Assembly (NCBI GenBank): GCA_905250125.1
Contig: CAJNOL010000359.1
Span: 89,261-153,260, forward strand
Direction of reading: 5' to 3'
Length of the DNA stretch: 64,000 nucleotides
From: Rotaria sordida
Lineage: Eukaryota > Rotifera > Eurotatoria > Philodinida > Philodinidae
The notes beneath the pieces are model-generated. The model was not told the origin of the DNA. It did not search any database and saw nothing but the letters and a program-made list of their open reading frames with translations. Within the stretch, counting starts at the first letter, position 1. Each line of letters opens with the position of its first letter. This document shows, piece by piece, positions 12,151-24,702 of this stretch. The translations under genes and the position numbers were made by a program.

Positions 12151-12399
12151 TCATTATATATATTTACCATGTCTTCGTTAAGCACTTTCTCAAACAGAAA
12201 CCAAATTCTCTGTACATTGATATGTTTAGATACGAGTTGCTTCTTGTTGTTTCTATTGTGACATAGAGACAAAATTTGAAACTACAGTTCGAATATATAT
12301 AATAAGAAAATATTCTTTTTATTTCGTTAACATAAAATGTTGTATTCATGCCAGATCATAATGTTTTATTGTTCAGTAAATGATATTACAGTAAAATGA

Positions 12400-13568
<1,169 letters not shown>

Positions 13569-15218
13569 TATGATATTACAGATATGAATGATTGATAATT
13601 TGTAGGTGTTTCTTCCCTAGAGTGACATTAATATACTTCCTATGACGAAGATGAATCATTATGCATTTTTTCAACTGTCTAACACTCCAAGTAGGATAAA
13701 TGTTAGGTGCAATATTCCATTCTCTGTATTCATAATTGGATTATTTATAATGAGACAGAGGTCTCACCGTTTACTATTCTGAGCTTGACTTGTTTACCTA
13801 TCAATGAGAACTATAACTTGAAAGAATAATATTGGCACAAATATTTCTACTCAAAGCTTTTCTCGTAGAAACTTCACATCAAATGAAAAGATTGCTACAA
13901 AATCCATTCGAGCAACATTTTGCATGTTTACTACAAAATATTTTTAGGAAAAACGAGAAATAATCTTTAGAATATTTTTCTTCCAAGTTCAGTTTGATAT
14001 TACAATATCTAGACTATACTATTTTGATCAGTTGAAACAATTTTTAAATTTTTGTTTATATATATATAAAGCATATTTGTCTTGAATAATTTTATCATTA
14101 AGAGAAATAACCATGTAATAAAGATAATAGGAAAAGAAACAACTATTGATGAAGTACTTCACATGTGTTTAATGATGAAGATACGAATCTAATGAAAACG
14201 ATATTTCTCTTCACATAAGTAAACAACAGTTATGGAGAAATATATTATGAGAGAAAAATATCGAAATAAAACAAATATGACATATAACGAGAAAAGGACT
14301 TAATCAATATTATTAAAAGAAAGAAATCAAACATGTAAACGAAACAACTGTTTTATATTATTAAAAACATAAAATGAATCAAACTTTCGATAAATATACT
14401 AGTTCATTGATGATAAATTTTCATGTTTATTTTTATTTTTTCCTCAATAGAATATGTTATTTGTTATCAGTCGTTGAGACAAAACTAACTGGACATCGAT
14501 AAACGCTGAACAAAAAAATTATAAATCAGAATACAAACGACTTTTTTCTTTTGTTTCTTCGTATAGTGAGATAATGAAATTTGAAAAATTCTTATTCCAC
14601 AACACCTATGTGTCATATGAAACATAATTGGGACAAAAGCATTATGAAATAGTTATTATAATAATTAGTAGAGATCGAATCGAATCAAGTTTTACTACAG
14701 TAGTTTGAATTTCGTTCCGTTCGTTTTCGGTCTCTGATTATTAATAAAATATAAAAATTTCAAAAAATGTTGTGTAGTTTCCCTAAATTTCATTTTCAAA
14801 TATTATATATAATTCTTTCATTAGCTAAAACATGCAATGAACAGCAAATATATAAAACAAAACAAAGAAAATGATAAAATTGTCTCTATCTTAAAAAAAC
14901 ACTTTCTTTGTATTCAATAAAATATTCTTGTTTAGTTCTTTTTGTTCATCAACAGTGACAACATCATCATCAATTACTTTTCTCTAATCCAAATTCTATT
15001 CCTAGATTACATATCTGGTTCATCATCACATGCAAAGCAGTATACATTCGAACGAATGAAAGTTCTTTTGAGACAACAATCATTTTTGTTATCTGACCGG
15101 AAAATCAGAAAATGCTGATGAATTCGAGAGAATTGTAGATTTTTCCAAATTGTCGAATACATTACCGAACATTTCTTTATACATCATCAACTACCAGTAC
15201 TCAAAATATGTTTATTCA

Positions 15219-15458
15219 TTAACCCTTTGGCAGTCGCCAATGCATATATGCGTCATGAATTTTGTTAATGTCATAAACTAACTCAATCAATCATAGTACA
15301 TGTTTTTTACATTCGCTTGCATAGACATAAACATCAGACAGCTGAAGTTTGTGATATAGCATTTCGTAATGGTATGTTCTAGAATTGTGCCGTAAAAAAG
15401 AAGTGTGAATAAAAAAAATACTTTTATCTCTCTCGTATGTCAGCGGTCAAAGGGTTAA
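15219..15458. mobile_element. piggyBac-like MITE with TTAA ends
   Basis: The left end is TTAACCCTTTGgcagtcgcc and the right end, reverse-complemented, is TTAACCCTTTGaccgctgac. The element is about 240 bp, flanked by TTAA on both sides. TTAA target duplication and CCCTTTG-type termini are typical of piggyBac-superfamily non-autonomous elements. It has no coding capacity and would need a transposase supplied from elsewhere. Confidence 0.75.
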
Positions 15459-17621
15459 TGTGTTAAAAATTTATGTAAAGGAATTAGATGAGTGGTTCGC
15501 ATTTGGGCTGGTTTTTAGGAAAAAACTATGGGCTAGGGGTATTCAAAGGTCGATAACTCATAGGTCGACTCTCTTCGACGCAGCCAAATCTTTTGAAGTT
15601 TTTATCTAAATAAGTTCGATAGATGTGAATAATTCGAGTTATTCAATAATGAATTAATTCATTAATGTTGTTTAAAAGTCCATTCGATTGCTATTTTATC
15701 ACAGAATTTCTTCAGAAATCAATAAGGTATTTTCTTAGCTTTTTTTTAAATGGATTTCAAGAAAAAATTTTATTCATTTATCAATATCGATGAACTTTCA
15801 AAGATGTTAACGAAAAAAAAAATATTTTTTATTGATGTTAAATAGTAATCGTCTTGACTGATTTGAGGTCAATATTACTGATTATAGTTTATGAAAATCT
15901 TAAAATACAACAATTTTTGAAATAAGAACTTCTTTTAACTGACCTTGTGTTTTTTCTTCAAATGGTTTTATCTACCGTTATTTTTTTCTCTGAGTTTTTT
16001 TTCGCTCTCTCTCTCCCGTTCATCATTTCGAGCTAATGCAGTAAAAATACTGTTTATTGTTTGTTATAACTTTACATATTAAGAGAAAGTTGTGAATAAT
16101 ATCTGAACTAGAAATTATGTGCTGCACGTATTTTTCAGAACGAATCTAAGAAGAAGGAACAATTAAAGACCAAAAACCTCTAAAAAAGTTCTTGTGATTT
16201 GGTTTGGTCATCACACATTATCATTTTTCTATTTTCTGTTAACTCTTGTTATATCAGAAATGAACTGAAAACATATGTTTAATAATGGTTTTTGTAGCGT
16301 AAAGAGTGTTCTTTCCAATAGTGTATCGGAAGTTAAGTTTATTTTTGATTTTCATATCAAAATATAGTTTCTTTTTTGCTAAGTTTTCATGATCTGATAT
16401 ATTTCAAACAAATAACGCACAATAAATTCAATTCATGCATGGTTTCTGAAGATTGCGACCGAGGTCCTTTGATACTGAGCATCCTTACAAAAGATACTAT
16501 TTAAAAAAAAACTTTTATTTCCAATTTTTTTGGGTTAGACAGTCAAGAATGCATCCCAAAAACGTTGTCAAAGCTGATACGGATACAATTTTTAATACGC
16601 TATTTTTGCCTGTATATTTTGGTTTGAATTTGGTTCATATAGCACAAAGTGATCGAGAAATAGAAACTTTTCAAGACACGTTGAATTTTTGACTTTTTCT
16701 ACTTCTTTAATTCGATCTGGAAAAATATGTGTAACATAACATTTCTAGTTCAGGTATAACTGTTTCTAATAAAAACCAATTTGATTCGTGTAGAAATTGG
16801 CAATATGTTCTAGAAGAGTTTGACTTTTTAGCCAAGACTTTTACATCTTATGTTATATAACTTCATAGAAAACTCCTGAAAATCAACGAAGGTCAGTTGA
16901 AAAGTTAAAATGCAATACTGTGCGATTCATACAGGACAAAAGCCACCAATAAATTGTTCTTTATAATGTGCGCTATGCCAGCGGTTGATGTTTAATTACA
17001 AAAAAAGGTACAAAGATTTCTATCAATCATTGATCAACTGTTCTCATCGAATGATGTTAGATTTCAAATCAATCTCTTCAACTGTATATCATATGATTTC
17101 CAAGTTGTATAGAATAAGTATTTTATGATTAATTGAAAGATAAAAAATTCAGTCCAATGACGATATTTATTCTAAATATTGAAAATAAATTTATCTAACA
17201 TGAATTGAATTATTCCTCATTTCTACGAATAATATCGAGACAATCTCATGTTCTTTTATCTAATAAGATACATTGAATGTACTTATATTCAATCATTTTA
17301 ACTATAAAAAATTTATGCCATATCAAAAATCAATATAAAAAATTGAATAGAATAACATAAGTTTAATTAGAAATAATTTTTTGTAAAAAAAACTCACGTA
17401 ATGAGAAGTACGAGCGAATTTTTGAAGAAGATTTAGTATTAATCGATCCATATATGTGACCATGGCATGGATTTTTCTTCAAAACAAGTTTTCCATGATT
17501 CAAATCATAGAATTTGAAATTTAACTATGCTATATCTCTCTCGTAACTATTTCTTAAGTGCTTTAAATTTAAATAGGATATCATGAGCATCTCTAAAAGT
17601 ATATGAAAAAAGCTTGTTAGC

Positions 17622-17640
17622 GCAGCTCCTGCGGAGCTGA
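17622..17640. repeat. Short palindromic hairpin
   Basis: cagctcctgcggagctg can fold into a hairpin with arms of about 7 bp. It is a GC-richer island in AT-rich DNA. No function assigned. Confidence 0.35.
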
Positions 17641-18093
17641 AATGTGGAACTCATATATATCCTTAAATCTTAATATTCTAACACATCATATGTAAACTGA
17701 AAAATTCCGTGTACACTGTAGTTGTTTTCATTGATAGTCAATGACAAGAGCGACACTTTGTTATTTATTTCTTCATTTAAAACAGAAAATTTTTTTTTGT
17801 TTCAGAGCGCCCTATTTTTATTTTGCATTGTTGCTATTCGCTCATTATCTTTCATTCTTTTTAATTCATTTTTCGTAATTCAACATTCTTATTATTATAA
17901 TCATTAAATTAATCAGCAAACAAATCTGTTTCACATATCCATGATATATACAGAAGATCTTATGCACTATTATATATATTAATCAGCTCACAAACACTGA
18001 TGTTGATTATCTTTCAAAATTATAACTTGATCAATTTTTCAAAAAAAATTGAAAGTCTGCCGGTTGTTATCCTTAATTAGCAAGGTCTGTAAT

Positions 18094-18170
18094 GGGGGGG
18101 GGGGGGGGGGGGCAATGTTCTCTTTCTTCGTTGTTATGGTCTGTAAGGAGGGGGTGGGGGGGAGCCGCCA
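18094..18170. repeat. Poly-G tract and G-rich repeat
   Basis: A run of 19 G at 18094-18112 is followed by gaggggg-t-ggggggg at about 18147-18164. Each is preceded by a ggtctgtaa string, so the two G blocks may be a short duplication. The block has G-quadruplex potential on +. Exact run length may be affected by assembly. Confidence 0.7.
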
Positions 18171-18833
18171 AACCTCGAACTTAAAACTTACACTCACTAT
18201 TTTCTTCGAAAATATATGTGAGTTCCACAAAATACTCCATATAATACAATCTTCAATGAGGCAAAAATACACAAGAAATAATGTAGTTATGAGTTTTTTT
18301 AATAGAGTAATCATTGAATACGACGAGCTATAGACAATTTCGTCATTATGTCAATAAAGAAAATATTTTAAGCAAAATATTAATTAACATCATAGATTGT
18401 TTTTTTTATGGTTCATTGATATGAATCTAGTATAAATCATACTCTTCATCATAGCAGAATATAATGTAGTTTCATATTTTTAATGACAACGCTCCTTTTA
18501 GATTTTTGCAGTCTGTATGATAAAATGACATGTTTGTTTTTATTAATCATAGAACAATACTCAGGTGGAAAATTGAAATCATTTAATTATTCTTTGGTAT
18601 TTATTAATAATAAAATATTGAATGCGAGTCATATCGTTATATATGTTTACCATCTTCTTAGTTAAGCATTTTTTTTTCAAACAGAAAGCAAATCTTCTAT
18701 AGATTGATGTATTTAGCTGTGAGCTACGTCTTGTTGTTTTTATTGTAATAGAGATATAGAATTTAAAATTACAATAGAAAATAAATATAATAAGAAAATA
18801 TTCTTTTTATTTCACTCGTATCAAATGTTATAT

Positions 18834-20284
18834 TCATGTCCGATTATAATGTTCTATTGGCCATTTAATGGGTTTATAATAAAAGAAGAAGAAGAGCAAT
18901 GTCAATATACTTATTATGATTAGCAGAAGAAATATAAAAAACAATAATTGAATTCTTAAATATTTATCACTATTCGATATTTGTAATAGTAATTCTGTCA
19001 TTGGTTGTTTGCTTGTACTAGCCGTAGTTATCATTGGTTCTTCGCTTGAGGTGGTTATAGTTGTCATTGGTTCTTCACTTCTGATAGTTGTAGTTTCCGT
19101 TGGTTTTCCACTGGTAATAGGTATATCTGTCATTGGTTCTTTACTAGTGATAGTTGTAGTTTCCATTGGTTTTCCACTTATTGTAGTAGTTATAGTAGTC
19201 ATTGATTCTTCGCTCGTAGTTGCCGTAGTTTCCAGTGGTTTTTCGCTTGTGGTAGTTATAGTTGTTATCGGTCTTTCGCTTGTAGTAGTTGTCATTGGTT
19301 CTTCGCTCGTGATTGTCGTTGTTTCCATTGGGTTTTTGCTTGTGGTAGTAATAGTTGTCATTGGATTGTTGCTTGTGCTAGTCGTAATTTCGTCGAATGG
19401 CATGATAGATTTGATCCATTTTATGTAATAACTAACACGAGTATAGACTCCTGGATAGTCAGGTGATGCACATCCATATCCATAGGATGTGACACCATAA
19501 AGTTGCCAAATGTTATTAACAAATGCCATTAGTGGTCCACCACCATCACCTTTACAAGTATCTGTAGACAGAAAAAATAATTGACATAAGTGGATAAGTT
19601 GAATATTAATGTATTACCTTTGTTACCAGTTCGTACTCCAGCACAAAATTGTAGTTTACTATCAGAAATAACCCGTTGACATCTATTAGACGTACTTGCT
19701 ATGGATTGTACTGTAACTTGACGAAGGGTTGAAGAAAATTCATCTGTCCACGTTGATGTTGTACCCCAGCCAATAGCTATCATATCAATATTGTCTGGTG
19801 GTTGAGGAACAGTACCAGATGGTAAACAGATTGCTTTGATATTTCCATATATCATATTTAATGGACTAGACAAACGAAGAAGAACCAAATCATTTATCAA
19901 CGAATGAGAATTATAATCAGGATGTTTGTAGACTTTAGTAATTGAACGAATTTGAGATAAATCATTTGATGAAGGTTTTAAAGTTAGTGATCCAGCAAGA
20001 ATAGTAATGCTTTTAAAATTATGTGTATCTTTAATACAATGAGCAGCAGTAATAATGTATGATGGTGAAAGAACTGATCCTCCACATATGTGTTCTCCAT
20101 GAGAACGAACAGAAACAATCCATGACCAAGATTGTTGAACTGCAGTTTCACCACCAACAATACGTGTTAAAAGAGTAGATGAAGTTGAACATCCACATGA
20201 AGCATTTGTATTACATTGATATATCGTTCCGCTTCCTTTCTCACAAATAAAAACGATGAAGAAAAATATAAGAAGACGCATCAT
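18834..20284 (-). CDS. Trypsin-family pseudoprotease with long Thr-rich stalk and TM anchor
   Basis: Two exons, 20284-19618 and 19561-18834, give 464 aa. Signal peptide (residues 1-14), RIVGG at 41-45, H82 in AAHC, and D132 in NDLVLL are as in the paralogue at 12400-13568. The catalytic serine is not: the codon at residue 229 is GGT, so the motif reads [10 protein letters not shown] where the paralogue has [10 protein letters not shown]. By family knowledge this removes the nucleophile and should abolish peptidase activity, while the fold, disulfide Cys and pocket Asp223 remain. The frame is open throughout, so this is a candidate pseudoenzyme (binding or decoy role, inference) and not an obvious pseudogene. 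The stalk is about 120 residues of repeated [18 protein letters not shown] units. A strong transmembrane segment near the C-terminus is followed by a short basic tail. The intron matches the paralogue in position and phase. Confidence 0.88.
19005..19400 (-). repeat. In-frame coding minisatellite (Thr-rich stalk)
   Basis: Eight or more degenerate units of about 39-51 bp encode ITTTSE-(K/E)-P-(M/L)-(E/T)TT. The paralogous stalk at 12540-12660 has only two to three units, so the array has expanded or contracted since the duplication. Confidence 0.75.
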
Positions 20285-20542
20285 TACGATATTACAAGTA
20301 TGAGTGATTTCTAATATGTAAATATTTTTTTTCCTATAGTTACTTCAATATATTTTGTACGACGGTGATGAATCATTATGCAATTTTTTTAACTATCTAT
20401 CATTCAAAGGAGGATACAGGTCAGGTGCAATATTCCGTCTTCTGTATTCACCATTGGATTATTTTTTATGAGAAAGACGTTTCACCGTTTATTATTTTGA
20501 ATTCGATTTGTTTACATATCCACGAGATCTATAAGATCAGAT

Positions 20543-20565
20543 AATAATAATAATAATAATAATAT
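20543..20565. repeat. ATA trinucleotide microsatellite
   Basis: About seven tandem ataata-type units in the promoter-side region of the pseudoprotease gene. Copy 1 has only agaataatattgg at the matching place. Confidence 0.7.
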
Positions 20566-21424
20566 CGGCGCAACTCATCGTACTCGAAGCTGTTTTTCTC
20601 ATAGAAATATCACCTTCTATAAAAACGATTCTACAAAATTTATTTTAACTACATGTTGAATGTTTACTATAGAATATTAGATAATATTAAAACGATATTG
20701 AATGTTCTATGTTCACAACAAACAACGTTTGTCTAAATCAATTAGTTTTTGTTTTTGGAAAAAAAACCAAGAATTAATCTATGAAATATTTCTCTTCCAA
20801 GTTTACTTTAATATTATGAGAAATCGACGATACTAATTTAGTCCATCCAAGCAATTTTTAAGTTCTTATTGTTTACATACATGAACTATATTTCTCTTAT
20901 ATAGTTTCATCATTGAAAGAAATAATGTTGTAATATAGATAATATGAAAAAAATAGCTATTGATGAATCACTTCAGGTATGTTTAATGAAAAAGATACGA
21001 ATCTAATGAAAATGATGTTTCTCTTCATATGAGTGACAACAGCTATGTACAAAGTTTATTATTGGAGAAAAATATCGAGTTAAAACAAATATGACGTATG
21101 ATGAAAAAACGTCCTAATTGATTCTATCAAACGAAAAAAAAAGAAACATGTGAATGAAATGATTCTTTATATTATTGAAAAACAAAATACATCAAACCTT
21201 TGATAAATATTCTAGTGCTTTTGTCTTCGTCTCATAGGATAATGAAATTTGAAAAAATTCTTATTCAACAGGTCCTATTTATTATATGAAACATAATTCA
21301 GACAAAGGAATTATGAAATGGTTATCGTAATAATTAACAGAGACCGAATGAAACCGAGTTCTACTGGTTCGAGTTCGGTTCGTTTTCGATCTTTGATAAT
21401 TAATAGAAGAATGTGAAGGTTCTA

Positions 21425-21600
21425 CACATTCAATTGACACAATTATTTTGTGAAACACGAACTAAAAAGACTATTGAAGTATATACAGAAGCAATTTGTG
21501 CACTTCCCCCTGCAGATCGTGACAAACTTTGTTGATATACGATCGCAGCACGTACATCATTTAAGGTTCATTACAATATATTAACTAGTTTCTTGATGCA
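21425..21600 (+). pseudogene. Coding-like remnant, unrecognised
   Basis: One + frame reads FCETRTKKTIEVYTEAICAL, then PPADRDKLC and a stop, with further readable residues after it. Composition is protein-like and unlike the surrounding AT-rich noise, but the frame is interrupted. I do not recognise the family. Confidence 0.3.
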
Positions 21601-21929
21601 TTTCTGAAGGATTAAAAGAAGGGTAATAATATGTATCCCAAGACACATAGAATAAAACAATCTCCTTGTGATTAGTAACAGCAGCTACATCGTGTTTCAT
21701 ATTTTAATCTTGCAAAGATTGCGCTATTTTAAGAGTAAGTCATACAAATCTTTTGAAACTTTTATCTACACAAATCTGATATATTTGAGTAATACGAAAG
21801 ATTATTTAATGATAAATTACCTCATTAAAATCTAAAACTATGAAAGTCTATTCGATTGTACTTTTTGCCGCAAGATTCCTTCAGAAATCAATAATGAATT
21901 TATTTTCTAATCTTTTTCTTCTTAGGATC

Positions 21930-22460
21930 TCAATCGAGTGGAAAAGTACAAATTAGGAAATCTCAGCAACTTTTGGTACTGAAGGTGCTGATACATATTT
22001 GAAATTACACTGGAAATTAAGGCGATAGCTATGAGTGAGAGTCATACTATTTCAATTCGTTTTTTTTGCAATGAAAACAAGCCTATTGTTTTAAATGAAA
22101 CTTGAGTAAACGTTTTCGACATGGACGAATTCGAATCTGTAGTCAGTTTTTCAAAATTCTTAAGTTCGATTTTTTTCGGTCAGCGAAAGTCTATTGCGAA
22201 CAAGTAGCTGTATGTTACAAAACGTGAGTAAATTGCTGGAAATAGACTTCTACTGACCGTAAAAATCAAACTCAAGAATTTTGAAAAATCAATTAGAGAT
22301 TCGTCGACTTCCGAAAACCTTTACTCAAGTTTTAAAAAAAAAAGGTTTGTCTTCATTGAAATAATCGAATTGAAATAATATGACTCTCACTCATAACTAT
22401 CACTTTAATTTCTAGTCAAATTTCAAATATGCATCAGCACTATTGCACCTACCCCATTTG
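21930..22460. mobile_element. Foldback element (MITE) inserted in duplication copy 2
   Basis: The left arm (about 21980-22190) and right arm (about 22240-22455) are inverted copies. Both carry the g/aaagtgatagctatgagtgagagtcata-type block, an aatgaaaacaa(g)cct block, acttgagtaaa, and an inner aatagact...ctgacc pair. The sequence just right of it (gatttcaacaaaaa...) aligns with gatttcaagaaaaaa in copy 1, which lacks the element. No ORF. Ends and target duplication not resolved exactly. Confidence 0.7.
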
Positions 22461-24099
22461 ATTTCAACAAAAACCATATTTTATTCATTTATCAATATCG
22501 ACGAACTTTCAAAGATATTAACGAAACAAAAAAAAGATTCTTTTATTGATGGTGAATGGTAATCTTCTTGATTCAATTGGTGTCAATTTCATTGATTATA
22601 GTTTTAAAAAAACTTGAATAAAACAATTTTTGGAATAAGAACTTTTTTTAATCATGTTTTCGTTTTTTCTTCGAATAGATTTCTCTACTGCCGCTTTTTT
22701 CTGTTTAAAATTTAAGTTAATTTTTCTTTGTTTAAATTAAAAAGCCATCCATTTATCTTTTGTAGAGAATGTGAAATTATCGTAATAAAAGTTCTTGAAT
22801 ATAAATAGACTCGCATTCTTATCTAACGATTCGAATCCAATTGAATTTAATATCTTTATCTCCTAATTCTTCTATCTGTCACGATCTCATCAATATGTAT
22901 TTGTTTTCTGATCTGAATCGATTGCTCTGTTCAAGTTAGATATATATTAGGAACGTCAATATACAATAGAAGCGAAATCGTACGCATATGATATCAATCA
23001 TAATAAATGAAAGTATGTTTGTAGGATTGTGTCTCACTTACACCCTGATCTAAATAGCTAATTAACTTTTTATCAAGAAAAAAACCATGTTCAGTCATTA
23101 TCAATTTTAATCTTAATAATCATTTAATACTTTTGAATTCACTTATGTTCTGTTATTTTGAGCTGATCCAGATTTGTGATAAATCTTTGAATTTTTCTTA
23201 CTGTCACAATGTAAAATACTGATGTAGTATTGTCTAAGAACATTCATTAACTAATATTTCTATCCGAATACATAAAGATACTTATCATGTTGAGTTAAAT
23301 GATTTAATCTATATGTAACATCATCCTCAACTTAGTTATATTTTATGAAAGAAAGGACGAGAATACTCAATACAGCTATGTTCAAACAGAAGAAAATAAT
23401 AAAATTGGAAATAATTCAAATATGTTTGGAAACATTCTTTCTGTTTACATCGTGATCATTTCAAAGAATTTAAAATCTTTCCTAGTACATTTTATTCATC
23501 CAGCGAGTAATCAAATTACTCAAACGATTACTAGAGAAAATTTATAAGTATGAATACTTACTTCTATTCTTTTCCAATAATTCATTCATACGTTTTTAAT
23601 GAATGGCGATTTGAAAGAGAGATAAACGCCTTTTCATTTTCAACTGCTCATTCCTCAAATACGATTAAATATTTGTTTAAATGTATAAATGACAAATCGT
23701 TTAATTTCGTTTTTTTTTTAAGTTAGATTAAAACAATTTTCTACATTGGAATATAGTTTTTCAGATGAATTGTTGAAATCAATGAAGCAATAGAAGATTA
23801 TGTATTTTTCTAACAAATCAATTTGGATTCAATATTATGAAGGCATGTATTTATTTTATTTTATATATTTTTAAATGAAAGATAGACATCAGCTTAGAAA
23901 ATATTTCTTTAATTTTTCTCCGATAATCTGCACTATGCATTTATTTGTTATTAAATTGCTGAATTTCATGGAATCATTTATTATTCATTTCTCATTGCTG
24001 ATATTGTGTTGTTCACAACACATGTCTTGTTTACTGTTGGTTGAATTTCTAAAGATGAAAAGTTTATATCTATCCTGTATCTACAAAATATAACGATAG

Positions 24100-24360
24100 A
24101 ATAACAGTACTAGTTCTCAAATTTTCAATATATAAGCCTGTGTTTTTGTTATTAATTTTATATTTAAATCAAACAAATGTAGTACAACAATCCCAAATAT
24201 AATATATCCAAGTGATTGAAGTACGATCGGTTCCGACCATAACTAGAAAAATGCGGCCACCGGATTCGATCATTGGATTCTTACTTTCAAGTTCCTACTG
24301 CTTTTCGACGAGTTTCTGTTAGAAATCCGCGGATGCGAAAGTCTGAATCCTCATGTTGAT
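24100..24360 (+). repeat. Dispersed repeat family R2, left copy
   Basis: Aligns in the same orientation with 27900-28155. Shared blocks include ttttgttattaattttatatt, caaatcaaacaaat, gttccgaccataactagaaaaat, and gaaatcc(g/a)cggat. The two copies bracket the NHL gene. Confidence 0.7.
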
Positions 24361-24399
24361 GATTCTGGACTTCGGAATCAATCGGATTTCACTGGAATC

Positions 24400-24640
24400 T
24401 GCCGAATAGATGCGCAAAAATCATCGCATGCGACAAGAAAACATAAAAAATCAATGGAACTTGGCAATAGTATTCTGGATCGAAAAGTCACCTGATTTTT
24501 CTGATCATTTGCAGCTGTTTTCAAATGGAGAGAACAGGAATTTAGCCAGGAGTCACCAAAAAAATTCGAAGACTTTCCGATTGGGAATACTGCTTCCAAG
24601 TTTCATGGATTTCCGATGTTTTCTGCTGGAACCGGTTCGT
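24400..24640. repeat. Imperfect foldback repeat
   Basis: 24430-24500 is complementary to 24570-24630: the reverse complement of the left arm, gacttttcgatccagaatac, matches gactttccgattgggaatac, followed by aagttccattgat versus aagtttcatggat. It lies directly beside R2 and may be part of the same element. Confidence 0.55.
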
Positions 24641-24702
24641 ACTCCTTGACCTGGAGAAGTTCAAAACAAACGTAATAGTTCATTAAAGGTCACTTTCAAC
24701 AA

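Larger units (their letters stand above)
10179..12399. other. Intergenic, with small repeats and an NHL relic
   Basis: No intact gene. Contains a Ser/Phe/Asp-coding short-period repeat (about 11860-11990), a fragment matching NHL-repeat coding sequence (11765-11822) and a G-rich then C-rich minisatellite (12075-12150), each listed separately. 10620-10930 is less AT-rich but I recognise nothing in it. Confidence 0.5.
13569..18833. other. Intergenic between the two protease genes
   Basis: Contains the upstream part of duplication copy 1, a TTAA-flanked MITE (15219-15458), a small palindromic hairpin near 17623, and a G-rich block (18094-18170). No gene supported. ORFs around 16453 and 17722 have no recognisable domain or codon bias. 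Confidence 0.5.
18640..22705. repeat. Segmental duplication, copy 2
   Basis: Counterpart of 12165-16010. Differences visible by eye: a much longer Thr-rich coding repeat in the protease gene, an ATA microsatellite near 20543, and an inserted foldback element (about 21930-22460) that interrupts the alignment and is absent at the matching place in copy 1. Confidence 0.75.
20285..24702. other. Intergenic upstream of the pseudoprotease
   Basis: Contains the upstream half of duplication copy 2, the inserted foldback element (21930-22460), a coding-like remnant near 21425-21600, dispersed repeat R2 (24100-24360) and a foldback at 24400-24640. About 22700-24100 is AT-rich with nothing recognised. 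Confidence 0.5.

Noticed and set aside
18039..18333. Paired ORFs with poly-Gly or poly-Pro
   Set aside because: Both are readings of the poly-G tract with no other protein-like sequence.
19009..19428. 139-codon + strand ORF of V/I/G/S repeats
   Set aside because: It is the antisense of the Thr-rich stalk of the minus-strand pseudoprotease. The periodic composition comes from that array.
22840..22860. gattcgaatcc string resembling a tRNA B box
   Set aside because: No acceptor stem, A box or cloverleaf could be built around it. I found no tRNA or rRNA gene in the window.
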